Positions 5,637 through 9,392 of a stretch of DNA of 9,392 nt are shown here, piece by piece. How positions within the stretch are numbered: position 1 is the stretch's first letter; the number at the start of each line of letters is the position of its first letter. Source of the stretch: Planctomycetota bacterium (GTDB lineage: Bacteria > Planctomycetota > GCA-002687715 > DRQF01). The notes beneath the pieces were generated by a model. The model was not told the DNA's origin, searched no databases, and saw only the letters and a list, made by a program, of their open reading frames with translations. Location: positions 1 to 9,392 of the forward strand of contig WFTN01000081.1 in the NCBI GenBank assembly GCA_015485455.1, given 5' to 3'. The translations under genes were made by a program, and so were the position numbers.

Positions 5637-8600
5637 CTATTGGACCGAGAGGATGATGCTGTTGGTGACTTTCAGGGCTCCATTGCCTTCTTCGATGATA
5701 CCGTAGAAGGTGACCACGATGGGGAAAGGGACGCTCACCGTGTCTGTGAAGTGCCATGGAGTTGGAGTTGAAGCCACCAGTTGTGGGCAAGGGTCGGCAA
5801 AAGTGCTGTTGGTGATCAAGAAACCAATGGGGTTTGCTGGTGTTGCGGTGCATGGAATCCACAGAGCCGGGCCAATTCCAAAAGGCAGATTGAATTGCAA
5901 GTTGGTGAGGGGGAATCCCAAATAACCATAGAGGGCAAAGTGAGATGGCACTGGGTTTCCAGTTGGCTGAGCCATGGTGTATTGCAGGGGCTCACTGATT
6001 CCAGAAATGATGGTGCGGTTGGAACCACCCGCGCTGTTATTGATGAAAAAGGTGTCGTAAGGCCCGGATTCGTTGGAGCCCAAAGTGCCGGCCATGATGT
6101 TGTTTTCGTAGATTGGGTCTGTAATTGGGTTGCGGGCTGGGACGATGGCAGTGAAGCCACTCACAGAGGACGCTGAAGAACCTTCAGCCCCAATGATCAT
6201 CTCACCTAATCCATCTTGATCGATGTCACCAAGACTGGCGATGGCGGTGCCAAGGCGCTGATTCATACTTCGGCCGATCAACTCGTAGCGAGGTGTCGTC
6301 GATGCCGTCGAGTAGGTGTAGATCTTCCCGCAATCGTTGAAGATGGCATCGAACCCGGGTGCGCCGATGATGAGGTCTTCGATTGTGTCGCTGTCCATGT
6401 CGGCACCGTTGGCAACGCTGTGCCCAAGCATGTCCCCTGCATTGTGCCCTAAGAAGGCCAAGATGGGGGTCAACATGTTGGACTCGTAGATGATGACGAT
6501 TCCTGAATCGATCCCACTTGGACCATCGAATCCAGGAGCGCCAATGGCATAGTCCCGCAATCCGTCGGCGTTTTGATCTGTCCATGTTGTCATGGCTGCA
6601 CCAAAGCGATCGTTTGCTGTAGCACCATCCACCTGAGCAAGAGTCAAACCTGTCGAACTTGACACGATGGCGACACGTCCGCTTTCGGCTCCCCCTGGAG
6701 TTGCTCCGGGGATACCTATCAAAAGGTCTGGTTTGTTGTCTGCATCCTGGTCTGCCACGAGGACCATGGCGAAGCCAAATTCTAAGTCTCCATTCATTTC
6801 GTTGCCGGAAACAGTGAGCAGGGTCGTGCCATCGACCCCGGAGCAAAAGCGAACTGCGCCCACACCGGCAGTGGATCCAACGGTCGCTCCCGGTGATGAA
6901 ACGGCAAAGTCGGACCGCCCATCGTTGTTGATGTCACCTAAAGCAACAACGGCGTGGCCCAGGAGATCCCCAGTTTGAACGCCGTCAACATGAAACAACT
7001 CCACATGGGTGGCACCAGAATAGACCCGGAGGATACCGGCGTCCGACGCGCTTAAGGTCGCTGCATGGGGGGCAGCAATGGCATAGTCTGGGATCGTGTC
7101 CAGGTCGATGTCACCCAATGACATGATGGTAGCACCGAAGGTCTCTCCAGCCACTGCGCCTTCGATTGTTTGGATCACATTTCCTTTTGCGCCGGAGTAG
7201 ATGCGAACCCGACCGGTATCGGTCCCTTGGAGGCCATCGAAGAGAGGTGCACCGACAGCAAAATCTGGGTAGCTATCGCCGTTGATATCACCCAAGTTGG
7301 CCACTGAGGCTCCGCAAAGGGAGTCCGGTTGTTCTGCATGTTGGGAATAGAGAACTGCAGATGGATTATTCAAAGATAAGGCCGCCTGGAAAGCGATGCC
7401 ATAGGCGTTCAGGAGGCCTCCAGCAAATGTCGGGTCGAAACCCGTAACCCCTATGTCTCGGGCAGTCGCTCCCATGATGTCGAGGACCTGAGTTGGGGTG
7501 AGTGTGGGGTTGATCGACAACGCCAAGGCTGCAGAGGCGCTGCCATAAGCAGTGGCGAAACTGGTTCCTTGCTGATAAATGTAATCGCCGTTTGGATTCG
7601 ACCCGTCGGCACCACTTCGGTCCGTGGTCAAAACTTGAACGGCGGGAGCCGTGAAGGCCATGTCTGGTCCCGAGGCAGAGAAGCTCGCCAAGGTGCCATC
7701 GAAATTCATTCCGATCATGCCAGAAACTGAGGCGATGTTAGCTGGGTACCGTGTCCCTAAGGCTGGATTGTTGCCAGCAGCCGCAAAGTGCATCATGCCT
7801 GCGGCTGCAGTGCTATCATACTTGTTGGTTGTTGCTGCGGGTTGAGCCCCTAAGACAACGCTGTTGTTGGTGATCTGGACGCTATTCGATTCACACCATG
7901 CCAAGGCATTGACGGTCCAGCTTGACATAGTAATGAACGTGGTTACGGATGTGCTCAAGTAGCAGCGGACAGTCAGGAGCCCAGCATCTGGAACCAACCC
8001 AGAAATCCCTTTTCCGTTGTTCTGTGTGGCTGCGATAATACCCGCAACGTTGGTTCCGTGAGTGTCGAACTGGTTGATGGGTTCTCCCGTGCCAATGTCT
8101 GTTGTGGTGTCGACACCAAGAATGTCAAATGGAAGATCCGGGTGATCCTTTTGCACACCTTCGTCTAAGACGGCCACCCGAATTTGGGATGACCCCGTAG
8201 ACAAGTCCCAAGCTTCAATGGCGTCTAAGTCGATATCGCTTGAGCCGTAGCCAAGTTGAAGACCCTGGGAAAGTGCCCACATCTCCACCAATCTTGGATC
8301 GTTGGGGACATAGAGCTTCTCGCCGGTGAAACAAAAATCTGGTTCGGCGAAGATGGTCCCTGCTGTTTTCGCCAAGGCGTTGGCTGCCACGAGAACTTGA
8401 CCACCATCTTGAGATTTGGCTCGCAAGCGATACGCCCCGGAGAGATTGGCCCAATTGGATTCAATGATTGTTCCTAACCCTTTGAGGCGGGCTGTGATTT
8501 CCTCTTGTGGGACGCTCTTGTCAAAACGACACAGGATGGTCCTCGTTGGGAATTGATACCCTCCGCAGCTATCACGAAAAACGGGTGTGGCGAATTGGAT

Positions 8601-8903
8601 AACGTCGTAAGCGATGAGCCGATTGAGAAATGATTGAAATGTCTTGCCCGAGGTTTCTGCGGCTACATCGATGATGGACCAACCGGGAAGGGCATACTTG
8701 TGCACTCTTTCACTTGGAATACCCAATTCCAGCAAAGAAGTGTTCTCATAGCCGTCTGCCCATTGGATGGCGACAACTTTTGGATTCCAATCCAAGGTTT
8801 GCTCGATCCCGAAGTAGTTATGTGACCATTGGGCATGAGTCACACCACAAAAGGTGGAGACTACAAAGAAGATCAGGGCAATTGTTTTTGGTGGTAACAT
8901 CAT
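5637..8903 (-). CDS. Secreted S8 subtilisin-like protease with a seven-blade FG-GAP propeller and C-terminal beta-rich module
   Basis: The 1088-residue multidomain exoprotein is a predicted extracellular serine endopeptidase. In order: a signal peptide (1-24, core 'TIALIFFVVSTFCGV', cleavage probably in 'THA|QW'); an unrecognised N-terminal region (about 26-115); an inhibitor-like prosegment (about 122-190, ending 'IFAEPDF'); and an S8 catalytic domain (about 197-510). The domain shows Asp247 ('VAVLDEGVQKDHPDL'), His282 ('DTHGTNVAGIIAA'), oxyanion Asn378 ('FAAAGNN') and Ser448 ('QQGTSFATAYGSA'). Seven FG-GAP repeats (531-925) and a C-terminal module (926-1088) follow. The triad is intact, so activity is expected; the substrate is unknown. 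The ATG at 8903-8901 is preferred because AGAGAG (8913-8918) lies 9 nt upstream. The adjacent ATG 8900 is also possible, and ATG 8927 would place eight charged residues before the signal peptide without a ribosome site. The gene is monocistronic by position, convergent with the TPR gene. The propeller may mediate calcium-dependent adhesion or substrate recognition; that is inference. Confidence 0.92.
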   Translation of the reverse strand: MMLPPKTIALIFFVVSTFCGVTHAQWSHNYFGIEQTLDWNPKVVAIQWADGYENTSLLELGIPSERVHKYALPGWSIIDVAAETSGKTFQSFLNRLIAYDVIQFATPVFRDSCGGYQFPTRTILCRFDKSVPQEEITARLKGLGTIIESNWANLSGAYRLRAKSQDGGQVLVAANALAKTAGTIFAEPDFCFTGEKLYVPNDPRLVEMWALSQGLQLGYGSSDIDLDAIEAWDLSTGSSQIRVAVLDEGVQKDHPDLPFDILGVDTTTDIGTGEPINQFDTHGTNVAGIIAATQNNGKGISGLVPDAGLLTVRCYLSTSVTTFITMSSWTVNALAWCESNSVQITNNSVVLGAQPAATTNKYDSTAAAGMMHFAAAGNNPALGTRYPANIASVSGMIGMNFDGTLASFSASGPDMAFTAPAVQVLTTDRSGADGSNPNGDYIYQQGTSFATAYGSASAALALSINPTLTPTQVLDIMGATARDIGVTGFDPTFAGGLLNAYGIAFQAALSLNNPSAVLYSQHAEQPDSLCGASVANLGDINGDSYPDFAVGAPLFDGLQGTDTGRVRIYSGAKGNVIQTIEGAVAGETFGATIMSLGDIDLDTIPDYAIAAPHAATLSASDAGILRVYSGATHVELFHVDGVQTGDLLGHAVVALGDINNDGRSDFAVSSPGATVGSTAGVGAVRFCSGVDGTTLLTVSGNEMNGDLEFGFAMVLVADQDADNKPDLLIGIPGATPGGAESGRVAIVSSSTGLTLAQVDGATANDRFGAAMTTWTDQNADGLRDYAIGAPGFDGPSGIDSGIVIIYESNMLTPILAFLGHNAGDMLGHSVANGADMDSDTIEDLIIGAPGFDAIFNDCGKIYTYSTASTTPRYELIGRSMNQRLGTAIASLGDIDQDGLGEMIIGAEGSSASSVSGFTAIVPARNPITDPIYENNIMAGTLGSNESGPYDTFFINNSAGGSNRTIISGISEPLQYTMAQPTGNPVPSHFALYGYLGFPLTNLQFNLPFGIGPALWIPCTATPANPIGFLITNSTFADPCPQLVASTPTPWHFTDTVSVPFPIVVTFYGIIEEGNGALKVTNSIILSVQ
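5640..6128 (-). other. C-terminal beta-rich module of the subtilase (residues 926-1088)
   Basis: This segment of about 160 residues follows the propeller. It is rich in Pro, Gly, Thr, Asn and hydrophobics, with a 'LPFGIGPALWIPC' core, a second Cys in 'FADPCPQL', and a final alternating beta strand 'ALKVTNSIILSVQ'. There is no LPxTG, PEP-CTERM tryptophan/arginine tail or transmembrane helix. From memory, similar modules end many predicted secreted FG-GAP proteins of Planctomycetota; I could not check this. It may serve in secretion sorting or surface attachment. Confidence 0.5.
6129..7313 (-). repeat. Seven tandem FG-GAP repeats (predicted integrin-alpha-type beta-propeller)
   Basis: Residues 531-925 of the subtilase. 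Calcium-loop motifs of the type DxDxDxxxD begin at residues 539, 598, 657, 718, 776, 835 and 893, with spacing of 58-61 residues. Examples are 'DINGDSYPD', 'DIDLDTIPD', 'DINNDGRSD', 'DQDADNKPD' and 'DMDSDTIED'. Each is followed by a 'haIGaPg'-like GAP strand and a 'G.v.iys' strand. Seven units match the closed seven-bladed propeller known from integrin alpha chains. DNA identity between repeats is low apart from short GGTGACATC-like words, so the duplication is old. Confidence 0.88.
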
Positions 8904-9196
8904 CAATCTTGACTCTCTATCGTACATGCTCGCGAATCATTGACACAGGAGCATTGTTTTCGAACGGCGTTCTAGAGGACTCATAGGGGTCCATAGAGTG
9001 CATTGTCGAATTTCTTACGGCCTAAATGAGGTTAGAATTTCCAAACGACAGGAACAAGGAAAACCACAAATTGCAAAGGTCTGGCCGCGGCATTGGGAAT
9101 CATCGGCAAAACCTCTGTAAGAGCTGTACTGCTAAAACGTTACAGGCTGTTTTTGCTGGATGACACATGCGAGAGTAGAGAATTCGTCACGGCTCT
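8904..9196. other. Intergenic region upstream of the subtilase gene, no supported gene
   Basis: About 290 bp with no convincing coding frame. TTGACA occurs on the + strand at 8940-8945 but has no -10 partner at 16-18 bp. CTGTAA (9115-9120) and TTACAG (9140-9145) form a 6-bp inverted repeat with a 19-nt gap. No minus-strand promoter for the subtilase could be recognised, although it should lie here. Confidence 0.35.
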
Positions 9197-9392
9197 TTGC
9201 TCAAATTTCGGAAGAATGAAGATACTTTTGTCGGATCATGCACCGATGAGGCAGAAAACGTGGTTGAAAACCCAGAGCAGCGCTGTGCCGAGATTCGAAA
9301 GGATGCGGTCGTTTCGCCAGGAGCTCAGGTTGGAGCCAGAATCACTCGGTTCCTGTCCGATCTACTGATGACCCGTGGGCGCTATCGTGACA
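9197..9392 (+). CDS. Possible N-terminal part of an unidentified gene running off the window
   Basis: After an in-frame TAG at 9176 this frame stays open to the end of the window. Its composition is protein-like: acidic and alanine/valine rich, for example 'NEDTFVGSCTDEAENVVENPEQ' (shortened here) and 'DAVVSPGAQVGARITRFLSD'. The overlapping complete frame at 9093-9368 is Arg/Ser/Leu/Cys rich, as shadow frames usually are. TTG 9197 is the first accepted start; GTG 9257 is an alternative. Neither has a good ribosome site. The first 65 residues match no family that I recognise. It may be a true gene start, the end product of a frameshift, or chance. Confidence 0.35.
   Translation, partial: MLKFRKNEDTFVGSCTDEAENVVENPEQRCAEIRKDAVVSPGAQVGARITRFLSDLLMTRGRYRD

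Noticed and set aside
6226..6846. A 206-codon minus-strand frame inside the FG-GAP region
   Set aside because: It is a frame-shifted shadow of the repeats, extremely rich in Arg, His, Cys and Trp, with no domain.
6129..7313. Possible DNA-level tandem repeat or recent duplication in the FG-GAP region
   Set aside because: Protein periodicity is clear, but the DNA copies share only short words, so this is an old protein repeat and not a DNA repeat array.
8940..8945. TTGACA as a -35 box for a rightward promoter
   Set aside because: No acceptable -10 sequence lies 16-18 bp downstream.
8979..9000. Apparent inverted repeat with CATAG words around GGGGTC
   Set aside because: The arms are partly direct and partly inverted copies and do not form a good stem.
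9093..9368. A 91-codon + strand frame near the right end
   Set aside because: Its composition (Arg, Ser, Leu, Cys) and lack of a ribosome site suggest noise, and the overlapping frame open to the edge is more protein-like. An internal ATG at 9216 with a nearby GGAAGA was considered, but it gives only 51 residues without any recognisable feature.

Overview
The window looks like chromosomal DNA from a Gram-negative-type bacterium with moderate GC. The best guess is a Planctomycetota-like lineage. This is inferred from the large secreted subtilase with FG-GAP repeats, whose C-terminal module resembles modules I associate with predicted secreted proteins of that phylum, and from the secreted amidohydrolase next to regulatory and TPR proteins. 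No rRNA, tRNA or universal marker gene is present, so the assignment is tentative.

Left part (1-2165, + strand): the end of an operon for a surface or extracellular polysaccharide. It holds the last 74 codons of an extended SDR sugar-nucleotide epimerase/dehydratase, then two GT-A family 2 glycosyltransferases separated by 8 bp. The first glycosyltransferase has an atypical N-terminal nucleotide-binding strand. The SDR gene and the first glycosyltransferase are separated by 87 bp that contain two back-to-back perfect hairpins.

Middle part (2166-5573): a PP2C-type Ser/Thr protein phosphatase (+) with its own likely promoter; a convergent exported YtcJ-like metal-dependent amidohydrolase (-) with a complete set of predicted metal ligands; and, divergent from it, a 227-residue TPR-like helical protein (+). 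The 133-bp divergent spacer holds a 7-bp perfect inverted repeat.

Right part (5637-8903, - strand): a 1088-residue secreted protein made of a signal peptide, an uncharacterised N-terminal region, an inhibitor-like prosegment, an S8 subtilisin domain with a complete Asp/His/Ser triad and oxyanion Asn, seven FG-GAP blades with calcium-loop motifs at a steady period of about 59 residues (predicted seven-bladed integrin-alpha-type propeller), and a C-terminal beta-rich module of about 160 residues. This is the most striking gene in the window.

Far right (8904-9392): about 290 bp without a supported gene, then a coding-like open frame that runs off the end of the window.

No mobile element, CRISPR array, RNA gene or defence system was found. 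Apart from the polysaccharide genes, the neighbours do not share an obvious pathway.
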